Positions 44,043 through 53,622 of a DNA stretch of 64,000 bases are shown in pieces. The notes beneath the pieces were generated by a model. It ran no database searches and had not been told where the DNA came from. It saw only the letters and a program-made list of their open reading frames with translations. A program made the position numbers and the translations under genes. The DNA is taken from positions 1,178,001-1,242,000 of the forward strand of contig CANMYO010000001.1 of assembly GCA_947502145.1 (NCBI GenBank), written 5' to 3'. This DNA comes from an uncultured Paracoccaceae bacterium. GTDB taxonomy: Bacteria; Pseudomonadota; Alphaproteobacteria; Rhodobacterales; Rhodobacteraceae. Each line of letters begins with the position of its first letter. Position 1 is the stretch's first letter.

Positions 44043-45503
44043 ATGCTGGTCACCGATCATGATCGCGCCGGCGGCTATTGGGGGGCGGTCTATGCCTTTT
44101 GCGCCGTCAAGGGCCTGCAGGTGGTGATCGACGGACCCGTGGGCTGCGAAAACCTGCCGGTGACCTCCGTGCTGCATTACACCGACGGCCTGCCGCCGCA
44201 TGAATTGCCCATTGTCGTCACCGGCCTGGGCGAAACCGAAATGGGCGAGGGCACCGAAGCGGCGATGAAACGCGCCTGGGAGGTGCTGGACCCGGTGCTG
44301 CCCGCCGTGGTGGTCACCGGTTCAATCGCCGAGATGATCGGCGGCGGCGTCACCCCGCAAGGCACCAACATCCAGCGGTTCCTGCCGCGCACCATAGACG
44401 AGGATCAGTGGGAATGTGCCGACCGGGCGATGACCTGGATCTTTACCGAATTTGGCATGACCAAGGGGCGCATGCCGCCCGAGAAGAAGCGGGAAGAGGG
44501 GGCCGCCCCCCGCGTCAATATCCTTGGGCCGATGTATGGCACCTTCAACATGCCGTCTGACCTTGCCGAAATCCGGCGCCTTGTCGAAGGCATCGGGGCA
44601 AAGGTCAACATGGTGATGCCGCTGGGTGCGCATCTGGCCGAGATGCGCAATCTGGTCAACGCCGACGTCAATATCTGCATGTATCGCGAATTTGGGCGCG
44701 GGCTGGCCGAGGTGCTGGGCAAACCCTACCTGCAAGCGCCGTTCGGGATTGATTCAACCACGAAATTCCTGCGCACATTGGGGGATCTGACCGGGCTTGA
44801 CCCGGAGCCCTTTATCGCCCGCGAAAAACACGCCACGCTGAAACCGGTCTGGGATCTGTGGCGCTCTGTCACGCAGGATTTCTTTGCCACGGCCAGCTTT
44901 GGCGTGGTGGCCAGCGAAACCTATGCGCGCGGCCTGCGCCACTATCTCGAAGATGATCTGGGCTTTCCCTGCGCCTTTGCGGTCGCCCGCTGCCGTGGCA
45001 AGAAGACCAACAACGAAGAGGTGCGCAGCCTGATCCATACGGCGCGTCCCCTGGTTGTTCTGGGGTCGATCAACGAAAAGATCTACATGGCCGAAATGGC
45101 ATCGGGACACGGCCCCGCGCCCAACTTCATTCCCGCCAGTTTCCCCGGCGCTGCGATCCGCCGCCACACCGGCACACCTTTCATGGGATACGCCGGCGCG
45201 AGCTATGTGCTGCAAGAGGTCTGCAACGGGCTGTTCGACAGCCTGTTCCACATCCTGCCGCTGGCCACGGACCTGGACGCGACCGACGCCACCCTGTCCC
45301 CGCTGCGCCGCGATTTTCCATGGGATGCGGATGCACAGGCCAAGCTGGACGAGATTGTCGCAACACATCCGATCCTGACCCGCATTTCTGCCGCCAAAAC
45401 CCTGCGTGACGCAGCCGAGCGCGCCGCGCTGAACGACGGACACGACCGTGTCCTGCTCAAGACCGTCGAAACGCTTCAACCAAGTTTGGGAGAACAGCAA
45501 TGA
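44043..45503 (+). CDS. bchZ: Chlorophyllide a reductase subunit Z
   Basis: A 486-residue NifK-like subunit completing the BchXYZ enzyme. The cluster cysteine C35 lies in [20 protein letters not shown], and the conserved [34 protein letters not shown] and [21 protein letters not shown] segments match the family. The start at 44043 is close to GGGGGAGAG. The stop overlaps pufQ by ATGA, giving the bch-puf superoperon overlap typical of Rhodobacterales; the puf promoter then lies inside bchZ. Confidence 0.95.
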   Translation: MLVTDHDRAGGYWGAVYAFCAVKGLQVVIDGPVGCENLPVTSVLHYTDGLPPHELPIVVTGLGETEMGEGTEAAMKRAWEVLDPVLPAVVVTGSIAEMIGGGVTPQGTNIQRFLPRTIDEDQWECADRAMTWIFTEFGMTKGRMPPEKKREEGAAPRVNILGPMYGTFNMPSDLAEIRRLVEGIGAKVNMVMPLGAHLAEMRNLVNADVNICMYREFGRGLAEVLGKPYLQAPFGIDSTTKFLRTLGDLTGLDPEPFIAREKHATLKPVWDLWRSVTQDFFATASFGVVASETYARGLRHYLEDDLGFPCAFAVARCRGKKTNNEEVRSLIHTARPLVVLGSINEKIYMAEMASGHGPAPNFIPASFPGAAIRRHTGTPFMGYAGASYVLQEVCNGLFDSLFHILPLATDLDATDATLSPLRRDFPWDADAQAKLDEIVATHPILTRISAAKTLRDAAERAALNDGHDRVLLKTVETLQPSLGEQQ

Positions 45504-45724
45504 CCGATTTTACCAGCGACATGGACCTGCCACGCAGCAGAACCGCCCCACCCAAACGCGAGTACTACGTCTATTTCGCGCTGATTTTTCTCGCGACGCT
45601 GCCGTTGGCAATCCTGACCTGGGCGCTTGCGGCGGCACGGCAGATGGCCTGGCCCGCCAAGGGGCCATTTGCCAAGGCCTGGACCCAGGCACGCATAATA
45701 ACACCGCAGATATTCAGTGCTTGA
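45500..45724 (+). CDS. pufQ: PufQ, bacteriochlorophyll/photosystem assembly protein
   Basis: A 74-residue inner-membrane protein with one helix at about 22-45 ([22 protein letters not shown]) and a basic N-terminus. The size, sequence style and position between bchZ and pufB identify PufQ. In Rhodobacter it raises bacteriochlorophyll synthesis and photocomplex formation. The start overlaps bchZ by 4 bases. The leader to pufB downstream holds hairpins. Confidence 0.9.
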   Translation: MTDFTSDMDLPRSRTAPPKREYYVYFALIFLATLPLAILTWALAAARQMAWPAKGPFAKAWTQARIITPQIFSA

Positions 45725-45771
45725 CGCTGTGGTGGATCAATTCGCCACACCTTTTGGGTTTGGTGGATCAG

Positions 45772-45792
45772 GGCAGGGGGCTCTCCCCTGTC
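45772..45792 (+). promoter_or_regulatory. mRNA hairpin between pufQ and pufB
   Basis: A stem of six perfect pairs (45774-45779 with 45785-45790) extends by a G-U and a G-C pair, with a 5-base loop. A further CCGCG/CGCGG stem follows at 45802-45818. In R. capsulatus a structured pufQ-pufB region governs processing of the puf message; the same role is inferred here. Confidence 0.55.
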
Positions 45793-45843
45793 ATAACCCT
45801 GCCGCGGGGGTATCGCGGCGTCAGTTCATAATTGGAGACAAGA

Positions 45844-45999
45844 ATGGCTGATAAAAGTGACCTGTCCTTTACAGGTCTGACGGACGAGCAGGCGCAGGAG
45901 CTGCACTCGGTCTACATGAGCGGACTGTGGATCTTCACGATCATCGCAGTCGTTGCCCATGTGCTGACGTACATCAAACTGCCCTGGTTCTCCTGGTAG
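45844..45999 (+). CDS. pufB: Light-harvesting complex 1 beta subunit
   Basis: A 51-residue LH1 beta polypeptide: polar N-terminus ([19 protein letters not shown]), H21 near the membrane surface, a membrane helix about 23-45 with the bacteriochlorophyll-ligating H39 in AVVAHVL, and the C-terminal KLPWFSW typical of beta chains. GGAGA precedes the start. It is too short for many gene finders. It pairs with PufA to make the ring around the reaction centre. Confidence 0.96.
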   Translation: MADKSDLSFTGLTDEQAQELHSVYMSGLWIFTIIAVVAHVLTYIKLPWFSW

Positions 46000-46014
46000 G
46001 AAAGGGACCGATAA

Positions 46015-46170
46015 ATGGCACAGTTCTACAAGATCTGGCTGGTTTTCGACCCGCGTCGCGTTTTCGTGGCGCAGGGCGTCTTCCTGTTCCTATTGGCAGC
46101 GATGATTCACCTCGTCCTGCTGAGCAACGATTCAACCAATTGGTTCACCCTCGCCTTCGGCGCAGAGTAG
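46015..46170 (+). CDS. pufA: Light-harvesting complex 1 alpha subunit
   Basis: A 51-residue LH1 alpha polypeptide: N-terminal [17 protein letters not shown], membrane helix about 14-37, bacteriochlorophyll-ligating H32 in AAMIHLVLL, and a short polar tail with TNWF. It lies 15 bases after pufB, with AGGAAAGGG as ribosome-binding site. It is followed by the intercistronic hairpin and then pufL. Confidence 0.96.
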   Translation: MAQFYKIWLVFDPRRVFVAQGVFLFLLAAMIHLVLLSNDSTNWFTLAFGAE

Positions 46171-46194
46171 CTCCCGGTTGCTTGATCATGCCAC

Positions 46195-46222
46195 GCCAGG
46201 GGCGGGTCCGCCCGCCCTTGGC
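46195..46222 (+). promoter_or_regulatory. pufA-pufL intercistronic stabilising hairpin
   Basis: A 12-bp stem with a single G-U pair (46195-46206 with 46211-46222) and a TCCG loop lies 25 bases after pufA. In Rhodobacter a hairpin here protects the pufBA mRNA from 3' decay, giving excess antenna over reaction-centre transcript; the same role is expected. Confidence 0.82.
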
Positions 46223-46286
46223 AAACAGACAAGATGATGCCGACGGGCGTGCCTGACACGCGACCCGTCCAAGGATGGAGAGGAAG

Positions 46287-47117
46287 ATGGCGCAGCTCAG
46301 CTTCGAACGGAAATACCGGGTACGCGGTGGAACATTGATCGGCGGTGATCTGTTCGACTTCTGGTTTGGCCCTTTCTACGTGGGCTTTTTTGGGGTCACG
46401 ACATTCTTTTTCGCCGTGCTCGGCACGATATTGATTTTCTACGGGGCCTCGCAGGGGCCAACATGGAACCCCTGGCTGATCTCGATTGATCCACCACCAC
46501 TTGAATACGGACTTGGCGCGGCCCCGCTGTTAGAGGGCGGGCTGTGGCAGATTATCACGATCTGCGCGATCGGGGCCTTTGTCAGCTGGGCCCTGCGCGA
46601 GGTCGAGATTTGCCGCAAGCTGGGGATCGGCCTGCATGTGCCCTTTGCCTTCAGCGTGGCGATCCTTGCCTATGTGACGCTGGTGGTGATCCGCCCGCTG
46701 CTGCTGGGCGCATGGGGGTATGCCTTTCCCTATGGCATCTTCAGTCACCTCGATTGGGTGAATAACGTCGGCTATGCCTACGGCAATTTTCACTACAACC
46801 CGGCGCATATGGTGGCGATCACGTTCTTCTTTACCACCTGCCTGGCGCTGGCGCTGCACGGGTCGCTGGTGTTGTCGGCGGTAAACCCCGGCAAGGGCAA
46901 AGAGATCAAATCGCCCGACCACGAAGACACCTATTTCCGTGATCTTGTCGGCTATTCGATCGGGCCGCTGGGCATCCACCGTCTGGGGCTGTTTTTGGCC
47001 CTGAACGCCGGATTATGGAGCGCGATCTGCATCGTGATTTCGGGGACCATCTGGTTCGATGAATGGATCATCTGGTGGGATTGGTACTACGAGCTGCCCT
47101 GGTGGGTGGACCTATAG
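46287..47117 (+). CDS. pufL: Photosynthetic reaction centre L subunit
   Basis: A 276-residue five-helix membrane protein that binds half of the bacteriochlorophyll dimer, accessory pigments, QB and iron. Ligands visible (numbering without Met) are H153 and H168 to bacteriochlorophylls, H173, and iron ligands H190 and H230. The sequence [21 protein letters not shown] opens it. The ATG at 46287 follows GAGAGGAAG. It is a pheophytin-quinone type-II reaction-centre protein. Confidence 0.97.
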   Translation: MAQLSFERKYRVRGGTLIGGDLFDFWFGPFYVGFFGVTTFFFAVLGTILIFYGASQGPTWNPWLISIDPPPLEYGLGAAPLLEGGLWQIITICAIGAFVSWALREVEICRKLGIGLHVPFAFSVAILAYVTLVVIRPLLLGAWGYAFPYGIFSHLDWVNNVGYAYGNFHYNPAHMVAITFFFTTCLALALHGSLVLSAVNPGKGKEIKSPDHEDTYFRDLVGYSIGPLGIHRLGLFLALNAGLWSAICIVISGTIWFDEWIIWWDWYYELPWWVDL

Positions 47118-47130
47118 GAGGATAGGAACA

Positions 47131-48054
47131 ATGGCTGAATATCAAAACATCTTCACCCAGGTTCAGGTCCAGGGTCCGGCGGAAATGGGGGTCGTCGAAG
47201 GCGTCGACCTGCGGGAACGCACCAAGAGCGCAAGGTTCTCGACCCTTGCCGGCTGGTTTGGCAACGCGCAGTTGGGGCCGCTTTACCTTGGACCGTTTGG
47301 CATGGTGTCGCTGGCCACCGGGTTCATGTGGTTCTTTATCGTGGGGATGAACTTCTGGGCGCAGGTCGATTATTCGCCGGGCGTGTTCCTGCGCGATCTG
47401 TTCTGGCTGGCGCTCGAACCACCGGGCCCGGAATACGGGTTGGGCATGGCGCCGCTCAATGACGGCGGCTGGTGGATCATCGCGTCGTTCTTCCTGCTGA
47501 TCTCGGTGATCAGCTGGTGGATCCGCACCTACCTGCGCGCCGAAGAACTGGGCATGGGCAAACATGTTGCCTGGGCCTTTGCCTCAGCGATCTGGCTGTT
47601 CCTCGTGCTTGGGCTGATCCGCCCGGTGCTGATGGGATCATGGTCAGAGGCCGTGCCCTACGGCATCTTCCCGCATCTGGACTGGACCAACCTGTTTTCG
47701 ATCACCCACGGCAACCTGTTCTACAACCCGTTCCACGCGCTTTCGATTGCCTTCCTCTATGGCTCTGCGCTGCTGTTTGCGATGCACGGGGCAACGATCC
47801 TCGCGGTCAGCCGGTTTGGCGGCGAGCGCGAGATCGAACAGATCGTCGATCGCGGCACCGCCACCGAACGCGCGGCGCTGTTCTGGCGCTGGACGATGGG
47901 GTTCAACGCCACGATGGAAGGGATTCACCGCTGGGCCTGGTGGTTTGCGGTGCTGACAACGCTGACCGGCGGGATTGGCATCCTGCTGTCGGGGACGGTT
48001 GTCGACAATTGGTACGCCTGGGCGCAGGTCCACGGCTATGCCCCGCTGAACTGA
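47131..48054 (+). CDS. pufM: Photosynthetic reaction centre M subunit
   Basis: A 307-residue partner of PufL with five helices. [21 protein letters not shown] holds the special-pair and accessory ligands, FAMHG the first iron histidine, GGEREIEQI the iron-ligating glutamate of purple-bacterial M subunits, and GIHRWAWWF the last iron histidine. It begins 13 bases after pufL, with an AGGAGGATAGGA ribosome-binding region. A pufX-type gene, not pufC, follows. Confidence 0.97.
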   Translation: MAEYQNIFTQVQVQGPAEMGVVEGVDLRERTKSARFSTLAGWFGNAQLGPLYLGPFGMVSLATGFMWFFIVGMNFWAQVDYSPGVFLRDLFWLALEPPGPEYGLGMAPLNDGGWWIIASFFLLISVISWWIRTYLRAEELGMGKHVAWAFASAIWLFLVLGLIRPVLMGSWSEAVPYGIFPHLDWTNLFSITHGNLFYNPFHALSIAFLYGSALLFAMHGATILAVSRFGGEREIEQIVDRGTATERAALFWRWTMGFNATMEGIHRWAWWFAVLTTLTGGIGILLSGTVVDNWYAWAQVHGYAPLN

Positions 48055-48064
48055 GGAGACTGAG

Positions 48065-48304
48065 ATGAGCGACGACAAAATCAACATCCTCGATCAACAC
48101 GAACGCACCCGGCTCTCGGCAGATATCACCTATCTGATGCTCAAGGGGGCGGGCTATGCGGCGGTCTTCTGCCTGCTGCTCTGGCTGGTGATTGCGGTGA
48201 TCGCGGGCATTGGCCGGGCGCTGCCGGAAGAAAGCCGCGACACCCCCGACCCGCTGTTGCGGTCGTCACTTGAATTACCGGTCTTGCTGACCCGCAGGGT
48301 CTGA
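48065..48304 (+). CDS. pufX: PufX-like core-complex protein
   Basis: A 79-residue single-helix protein located 10 bases after pufM. It resembles Rhodobacter PufX in size, in a polar N-terminus, in the segment LKGAGYAAV at 26-34 (cf. MKGAGWAGG), in a helix about 30-50 and in the post-helix GRALPEES (cf. GRMLPIQE). PufX sits at the gap in the LH1 ring and allows quinone exchange, and promotes core dimers. Similarity is moderate, so the assignment rests on position plus these motifs. AGGAG precedes the start. Confidence 0.8.
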   Translation: MSDDKINILDQHERTRLSADITYLMLKGAGYAAVFCLLLWLVIAVIAGIGRALPEESRDTPDPLLRSSLELPVLLTRRV

Positions 48305-48354
48305 CGCCGGATCGTGCCGGGCGGCGCGCGACGCGACTGCCCGGTGCTTCAGCC

Positions 48355-48383
48355 ATCGGACCGTCCGCATCGGTCTGTCCGAT
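48355..48383 (+). repeat. Hairpin between pufX and dxs
   Basis: A perfect 7-bp inverted repeat (48355-48361 with 48377-48383) in the 194-base gap after pufX. There is no T-run; it may be a 3' stabiliser of the puf message rather than a terminator. Confidence 0.35.
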
Positions 48384-48498
48384 ACCGAAGCGCGGGCCGG
48401 ATGCCCGTCCTTCAGTTCCCTTCCTGTTGGCTACAGGGCTGCGCGTCGCAATGGGCCTGCCCCGTTGCGACGCGTATTCAATTCGGAAAGGTCGACCC

Positions 48499-50415
48499 AT
48501 GTCTGCCCCTGCCACACCGCACCTTGATCAGATCCACCATCCCGCCGACCTGCGCCGGCTGAACGACAGCACCCTTGCCAAGGTGGCCGCGGAGCTGCGC
48601 GCAGAGGTGATCGATGCGGTGTCAACCACCGGCGGGCATCTGGGTTCATCGCTTGGGGTGGTTGAACTGGCCGTTGCGATCCATGCGGTGTTTGATACGC
48701 CGCGCGACAGGCTGATCTGGGATGTCGGGCACCAGTGTTATCCGCACAAGGTGCTGACCGGCCGCCGGGATCGGATACGGACCCTGCGGCAAGAGGGCGG
48801 CCTGTCCGGTTTCACCAAGCGCAGCGAAAGCCTCTTCGACCCCTTTGGCGCGGCGCATTCCTCGACTTCCATTTCGGCGGCGCTGGGCTTTACCATCGGG
48901 CGCGACATGGGACAGGACACCGGCGATGCGATTGCGGTCATCGGGGATGGGTCAATCAGCGCCGGCATGGCCTATGAGGCGCTGAACAATGCCGGCTCCG
49001 AAGGACGCAGACTGTTTGTCATCCTCAATGATAACGAAATGTCGATTGCCCCGCCGGTTGGGGCCATGTCGAAATATCTCTCCGGGCTCTATGCCTCGCC
49101 GCTGGGCGGGATGCAGCAGATGGCCGAAGGGTTCGAAGCCGCGTTGCCCGGGCCCCTGCGCGATCACGCCCGCCGGGCGCGGCAACTGGTCACCGGGGCC
49201 ACCGGTGCGGCAGGGACGCTGTTCGAAGAACTGGGGTTTTCCTACATCGGGCCGGTTGACGGGCATGATCTGGACCAGCTTTTGCCAGTGTTGCGCGCGG
49301 CACGCACGCGTGCAAATGGCCCGGTTCTGATCCATGTCTGCACCACCAAGGGTAAAGGATATGCGCCCGCGGAAGACGCCGCAGACCGGGGGCACGGGGT
49401 TGGCAAATTCGACCCTGTTACAGGCCAACAGCCGCAAAAAAGGCCCAATGCGCCCAGCTACACCAAAGTCTTTGGCGCGGCGCTGACGCAAGAGGCGGCA
49501 CTGGATCCGCGCATCGTCGCAGTCACGGCGGCAATGCCCTCGGGCACCGGCGTGGACATCATGGGCAAACGCTTTGGCGACCGGGTGTTTGATGTTGGCA
49601 TCGCCGAACAACATGGGGTGACATTTGCCGCCGGGATGGCGGCAAGCGGGCTGCGCCCGTTCTGTGCGATCTATTCGACCTTCCTGCAACGCGGCTACGA
49701 TCAGATCGTGCATGATGTGGCGCTGCAGAACCTGCCCGTGCGCTTTGCCATCGATCGCGCCGGGCTTGTCGGCGCGGACGGGGCCACCCACGCCGGGGCC
49801 TTTGATGTCGGCTATCTCAGCGCGCTGCCCAACATGGTGGTGATGGGTGCCGCGGACGAGGCGGAACTCATGCACATGGTTCGCACCGCCGCGATCTACG
49901 ACGAGGGGCCGATCGCTTTTCGCTATCCGCGCGGCGAAGGCGAAGGTGTCACCTTGCCAGACCGGGGCGCGGTGATCGAGATCGGCAAGGGCCGCATTGT
50001 GCAGGACGGTGAGGATATCGCCCTGTTGTCCTTTGGGGCGCATCTGGGCGAGACCCGCAAGGCGGCGGACATGTTGGCCGCACAGGGTCTGGGCGTGACC
50101 ATTGCGGATGCGCGGTTTGCCAAACCGCTGGACCGGGATCTGATCCGCCAGCTTTTGCGTCATCACAAGGCGCTTGTGACCATCGAACAGGGCGCGCGCG
50201 GCGGGTTCGGGGCCATGGTGCTGCATGATCTGGCAAATGATGGATTGCTTGACGGGCGGTGTCAGCTCCGCACGGTGACCTTACCGGATCGTTTCATTGA
50301 TCAGGCCGCGCCCGATGCGATGTATGCCGATGCGGGCATGACGGCAACGGATATCGCCGCAACCGCGCTTCAGGCCGCCGGTGTCGACATGCAGCGGGTC
50401 AGGGCCGCGGTCTAG
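48499..50415 (+). CDS. dxs: 1-deoxy-D-xylulose-5-phosphate synthase, copy 2 (photosynthesis-linked)
   Basis: A 638-residue DXS, the same length as copy 1 at 7595 and clearly paralogous. The TPP motif is [18 protein letters not shown], the catalytic region [11 protein letters not shown] and the substrate region [15 protein letters not shown]. Placement directly downstream of pufX, as in Rhodobacter, implies induction with the photosystem to raise isoprenoid supply. The start at 48499 follows CGGAAAGG; an upstream frame extension looks non-coding. It is convergent with idi. Confidence 0.95.
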   Translation: MSAPATPHLDQIHHPADLRRLNDSTLAKVAAELRAEVIDAVSTTGGHLGSSLGVVELAVAIHAVFDTPRDRLIWDVGHQCYPHKVLTGRRDRIRTLRQEGGLSGFTKRSESLFDPFGAAHSSTSISAALGFTIGRDMGQDTGDAIAVIGDGSISAGMAYEALNNAGSEGRRLFVILNDNEMSIAPPVGAMSKYLSGLYASPLGGMQQMAEGFEAALPGPLRDHARRARQLVTGATGAAGTLFEELGFSYIGPVDGHDLDQLLPVLRAARTRANGPVLIHVCTTKGKGYAPAEDAADRGHGVGKFDPVTGQQPQKRPNAPSYTKVFGAALTQEAALDPRIVAVTAAMPSGTGVDIMGKRFGDRVFDVGIAEQHGVTFAAGMAASGLRPFCAIYSTFLQRGYDQIVHDVALQNLPVRFAIDRAGLVGADGATHAGAFDVGYLSALPNMVVMGAADEAELMHMVRTAAIYDEGPIAFRYPRGEGEGVTLPDRGAVIEIGKGRIVQDGEDIALLSFGAHLGETRKAADMLAAQGLGVTIADARFAKPLDRDLIRQLLRHHKALVTIEQGARGGFGAMVLHDLANDGLLDGRCQLRTVTLPDRFIDQAAPDAMYADAGMTATDIAATALQAAGVDMQRVRAAV

Positions 50416-50627
50416 GGTCTGCCCGGCCGCGTGCCACGTGGATGGCGGCGCTGCGTCGCCTGGAAATGTTTCGCATGTTTCGCAGGGCCATCATGGTAAA
50501 CAAAAGGGCCGGTGCGGTGCGTTAATCACCGCTCTGGAAAAATCGTCCGCATTGGATGTTGCCGGGATGTGCATCAGTTGTGCATCCGTTAACCCGGGCA
50601 ATGGCCGGCGTTAACTTTTGAGTCGCC

Positions 50628-51161
50628 TCAGCTGGATTGCGCAGCATCTCCGAAGATCGCATCGCGGTGCCGGGTCATGTAGATTTGCAGCCAGGGCGTG
50701 AATTCTTCGGGGTGGCGTGTGACCTCGGCGGCAAGGTCGTAAAAGTCGACCCAGCGCACCGCCATGACCTCATCGGGGTTCATCGTCATGATCAGATTGT
50801 CCGGGGCCTCGGCCACGAACAGCTCAACCAGCTCATGTTCAATCAGACCGCCTCCAACATCTGCGCGGTATTCGATCTGGTCGCGGTGTGAAGGGCGTAA
50901 CCCCTTGATTCCCAACTCTTCATCCAGCCGACGGACAGCGCATTGCGCCGGGTCCTCATCCCAACTGGGGTGGGTGCAACAGGTGTTCGCCCAGAGGCCG
51001 GGCGTATGGTATTTTCCCATGGCGCGCTGCTGGATCAGGACCCGCCCCTTGTTCATCACAAAGACGCTGACAGCCAGATGGCGCAGCCCTTTCTTGTGGG
51101 CCTCCAGTTTCTCAACCGGGACAAGCGTGCCATTAACCCAGGCCGGGATCATGATGGTCAT
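50628..51161 (-). CDS. idi: Isopentenyl-diphosphate delta-isomerase (type I)
   Basis: A 177-residue Nudix-fold enzyme that interconverts IPP and DMAPP. The catalytic cysteine lies in WANTCCTHP and the metal/catalytic glutamates in the degenerate Nudix segment AVRRLDEELGI; a later EYRADVG is also conserved. It overlaps bchP by ATGA and is the last gene of bchG-lhaA-bchP-idi, linking isomerase level with phytyl/geranylgeranyl demand. Confidence 0.93.
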   Translation of the reverse strand: MTIMIPAWVNGTLVPVEKLEAHKKGLRHLAVSVFVMNKGRVLIQQRAMGKYHTPGLWANTCCTHPSWDEDPAQCAVRRLDEELGIKGLRPSHRDQIEYRADVGGGLIEHELVELFVAEAPDNLIMTMNPDEVMAVRWVDFYDLAAEVTRHPEEFTPWLQIYMTRHRDAIFGDAAQSS

Positions 51162-52345
51162 ATGCGTAACGGTGATACCAGTCTGGTCAAATGCGCAAGA
51201 TTCTTGATGCCGATTTTCAGATGCGCCATCGGACGCGCCTTGACCAGCTTCTTATTCATATAGGCCTCAAATGTCAGCCTTTGAACATCAACGTCATGGC
51301 ATAGGCTGACAAAGCGCTCGCGCCGTTCGTCAGACCGGTAATAGGCGTTCTGCATTGCACCCAATACGCGAAACACCTGACGGTGTTCGCGCATGAACAT
51401 CCTGCGGGCCAATTGCAGGTCTTTCGCCCGACCCGAAGACAGCGCCGCAGCCGCGGCTGTGGCCGCCGCCCGTCCACCGACCATGGCGTAATAGATGCCT
51501 TCGCCGGAAGAGGGTGCAACAACACCTGCGGCATCCCCGGCCAATACGACGTCCTTGCCATTATCCCAACGATTCAAAGGTTTTAGCGGAATGGGCGCGC
51601 CTTCCTTTCGGAGCGTTTTGCACCCCGCGAGACCCGCAGTTTCGCGCAGCCGCGCGGTTGCGCCTTTCACGTCGACGCTCTTGGCCATTGACCCCATCCC
51701 GACGCTTGCCTGTCCGCCGTGCGGGAAAATCCAGCCGTAGAAATCGGGACTGATACTGCCGTCGTAAATCACGTCGCATCGCTGCGGATCATAGGTCGCC
51801 GTGCGGCGCGGGGCTTCGATGATTTCGTGGTATGCGATGACATAGGGAATCGTGTCGCCACCGGGCACTTCGGCGGCTGCAACCGATGATCGGGCCCCAT
51901 CTGCGCCGATCACGATCCGGGTCGTCAACTGTTTCTGGGTGCCGCTGATCTTGTCGCGATAATGCACAACTGTGCCCGTTTCATCGCGGCTGATCCGGGT
52001 AAATGTGCCGGCATAGCATTGCGCACCCGCCGCGATGGCGCGTTGCCGCAGGAAGGGGTCGAAATGCTCTCGGTCGACCATGCCAACATAACCGTTTTCG
52101 ATCGGTATATCGACGTGACGCTGGGTGGGTGAGATCATCCGCGCCGTGTTGACCTTGGCGACGATTTGGGTTTCGGGGATGAAAAAGTCTTTGATCAGCC
52201 GCGGTGGCACCGCACCACCGCAGGGTTTGATCCGCCCTTCGCGGTCAAGCATTGCGACGGTATATCCTGACCGCACGAGGTCTTCTGCGGCCGTGGCCCC
52301 CGCGGGGCCGCCGCCAACAACGACAACATCATACTGCATGGTCAT
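51158..52345 (-). CDS. bchP: Geranylgeranyl diphosphate/bacteriochlorophyll reductase
   Basis: A 395-residue FAD-dependent reductase that hydrogenates the geranylgeranyl tail of bacteriochlorophyll to phytyl. The N-terminal VVVGGGPAGATAAEDLVRSG loop is followed by the family motif RIKPCGGAVPPRLI, and the FAD segment VVLAGDAAGVVAPSSGEGIYYAM lies near 260. It overlaps both idi and the assembly-factor gene by 4 bases, so the four genes form one transcript. Confidence 0.93.
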   Translation of the reverse strand: MTMQYDVVVVGGGPAGATAAEDLVRSGYTVAMLDREGRIKPCGGAVPPRLIKDFFIPETQIVAKVNTARMISPTQRHVDIPIENGYVGMVDREHFDPFLRQRAIAAGAQCYAGTFTRISRDETGTVVHYRDKISGTQKQLTTRIVIGADGARSSVAAAEVPGGDTIPYVIAYHEIIEAPRRTATYDPQRCDVIYDGSISPDFYGWIFPHGGQASVGMGSMAKSVDVKGATARLRETAGLAGCKTLRKEGAPIPLKPLNRWDNGKDVVLAGDAAGVVAPSSGEGIYYAMVGGRAAATAAAAALSSGRAKDLQLARRMFMREHRQVFRVLGAMQNAYYRSDERRERFVSLCHDVDVQRLTFEAYMNKKLVKARPMAHLKIGIKNLAHLTRLVSPLRI

Positions 52346-53622
52346 TCCCCCGGAATCATTGGCGCAACTGGCAGGCGCCGGTCCATTATTCTGGCTGCCA
52401 TCAGGGCGGCAGCGACAAAGAGCACCGCTTCGAAAAGGAAAACGATGCCAAAGGCTTGTGCATCCCCAAGTGACAGGCGCAGCAGATCAACGCAGGCGGC
52501 ACCGACCAGGCCGCCGAGACCTGCGGCGATGGCCTGTGCCGCACCCCAAAGCCCCATGCGTGTCCCCTCGCGCCGGCTGCGGCCTTCACCAGCAAGTGCC
52601 ATCATTGACCCGATGGCGGCGACCGCGAACATGCCGTTGAAAAACCCCAGCAGGACGACCGCAGGCAAAAGCGGCGCGCCTGGACCAATCGGGCCAAGCA
52701 AGGTGAGCAGCCCAAGCGCCAGCGCCGAACCCAGACAGCCGGCCATGACCCAGTTGCGCAGCGCCCCGAGCTTGAAACCCGTTGCGGCAATCCCCACCGT
52801 CAGCATCCCTACGAAAACACCGCCGTTTTGTGCGCCCGAAAGCGACGTGCTCTGCCCGGGCGTGAACTGGAAAACCAGCCCGGCATAGGGTTCAAGGATC
52901 AGTTCCTGCATGAAATAGGCGGTCATCGACAGGAAGACGAAAAGCGTAAAGTTGCGGGCTTTTGGCTCTGACCAGACCTCTGCCAGACCAACCCGGAAGG
53001 GGGTTGGGTCGGGTTCGGTGACAGAGATCAGGTTGCGCTCAACCCGCCAGACCGCAAGACAGGTCAGCAGGATGGCGGCGCTGACCACCATCGCCACGAT
53101 GCGGATCAGCAGCATGGGGCTGTATGGGTCAAGCAGACTGCCAACGACCCCTGCTGTCATCGCGATGCCAGAGATCATCATCAGCCATGTGATCGTCGCC
53201 GCCGCGGCGCGGCGTTCCGGGACGGTCGTGGTCGCGAGCAAGGCGAGAAGAGACGTGCCTGATGCGCCGACGCCAAGACCGATCAAGGCGTAGGCGATCA
53301 CCGACAGGATCAGGCCAAGGCTGAAGGACGCGGCCAGAACCATCACGCCGATGGCCGCCAGAAGGGCCCCCAGACCAAGCGCGATCATACCGCCGATAAT
53401 CCACCTTGTGCGCTGTCCGCCCGCGTCAGAGGCAAATCCCCAATGGGGTCTGGTCATCTGGATGCCGTAATGCAGCGCGACAAGCGCGCCGGGCAGTACC
53501 GCAGGCAAGGCCAGTTCAACCACCATCAGGCGGTTCAGCGTTGACGTTGTCAGAACAACAATGGCCCCCAGGGCCATCTGAACCAATCCCAAACGGACAA
53601 TCTGAAACCAGGTCAATGTCAT
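52342..53622 (-). CDS. PucC/LhaA-family photosystem assembly membrane protein
   Basis: A 426-residue major-facilitator-like protein with about twelve hydrophobic helices. It belongs to the LhaA/PucC/Bch2 family, which helps deliver or insert pigment into light-harvesting complexes. Family-typical stretches are FQIVRLGLVQMALG and TSTLNRLMVVELALPA at the N-terminus, then YGIQMTRPHWGFASD. The start at 53622 overlaps bchG by ATGA; longer frame upstream is antisense-like and unrelated. In Rhodobacter clusters a gene of this type lies between bchP and bchG (the 44.5-kDa ORF), matching this order. Confidence 0.88.
   Translation of the reverse strand: MTLTWFQIVRLGLVQMALGAIVVLTTSTLNRLMVVELALPAVLPGALVALHYGIQMTRPHWGFASDAGGQRTRWIIGGMIALGLGALLAAIGVMVLAASFSLGLILSVIAYALIGLGVGASGTSLLALLATTTVPERRAAAATITWLMMISGIAMTAGVVGSLLDPYSPMLLIRIVAMVVSAAILLTCLAVWRVERNLISVTEPDPTPFRVGLAEVWSEPKARNFTLFVFLSMTAYFMQELILEPYAGLVFQFTPGQSTSLSGAQNGGVFVGMLTVGIAATGFKLGALRNWVMAGCLGSALALGLLTLLGPIGPGAPLLPAVVLLGFFNGMFAVAAIGSMMALAGEGRSRREGTRMGLWGAAQAIAAGLGGLVGAACVDLLRLSLGDAQAFGIVFLFEAVLFVAAALMAARIMDRRLPVAPMIPGE

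Noticed and set aside
42869-44053. 394-codon leftward open frame
   Set aside because: Antisense to bchY. No motif or ribosome-binding site.
48952-50226. 424-codon leftward open frame
   Set aside because: Antisense to dxs copy 2, which has full catalytic motifs.
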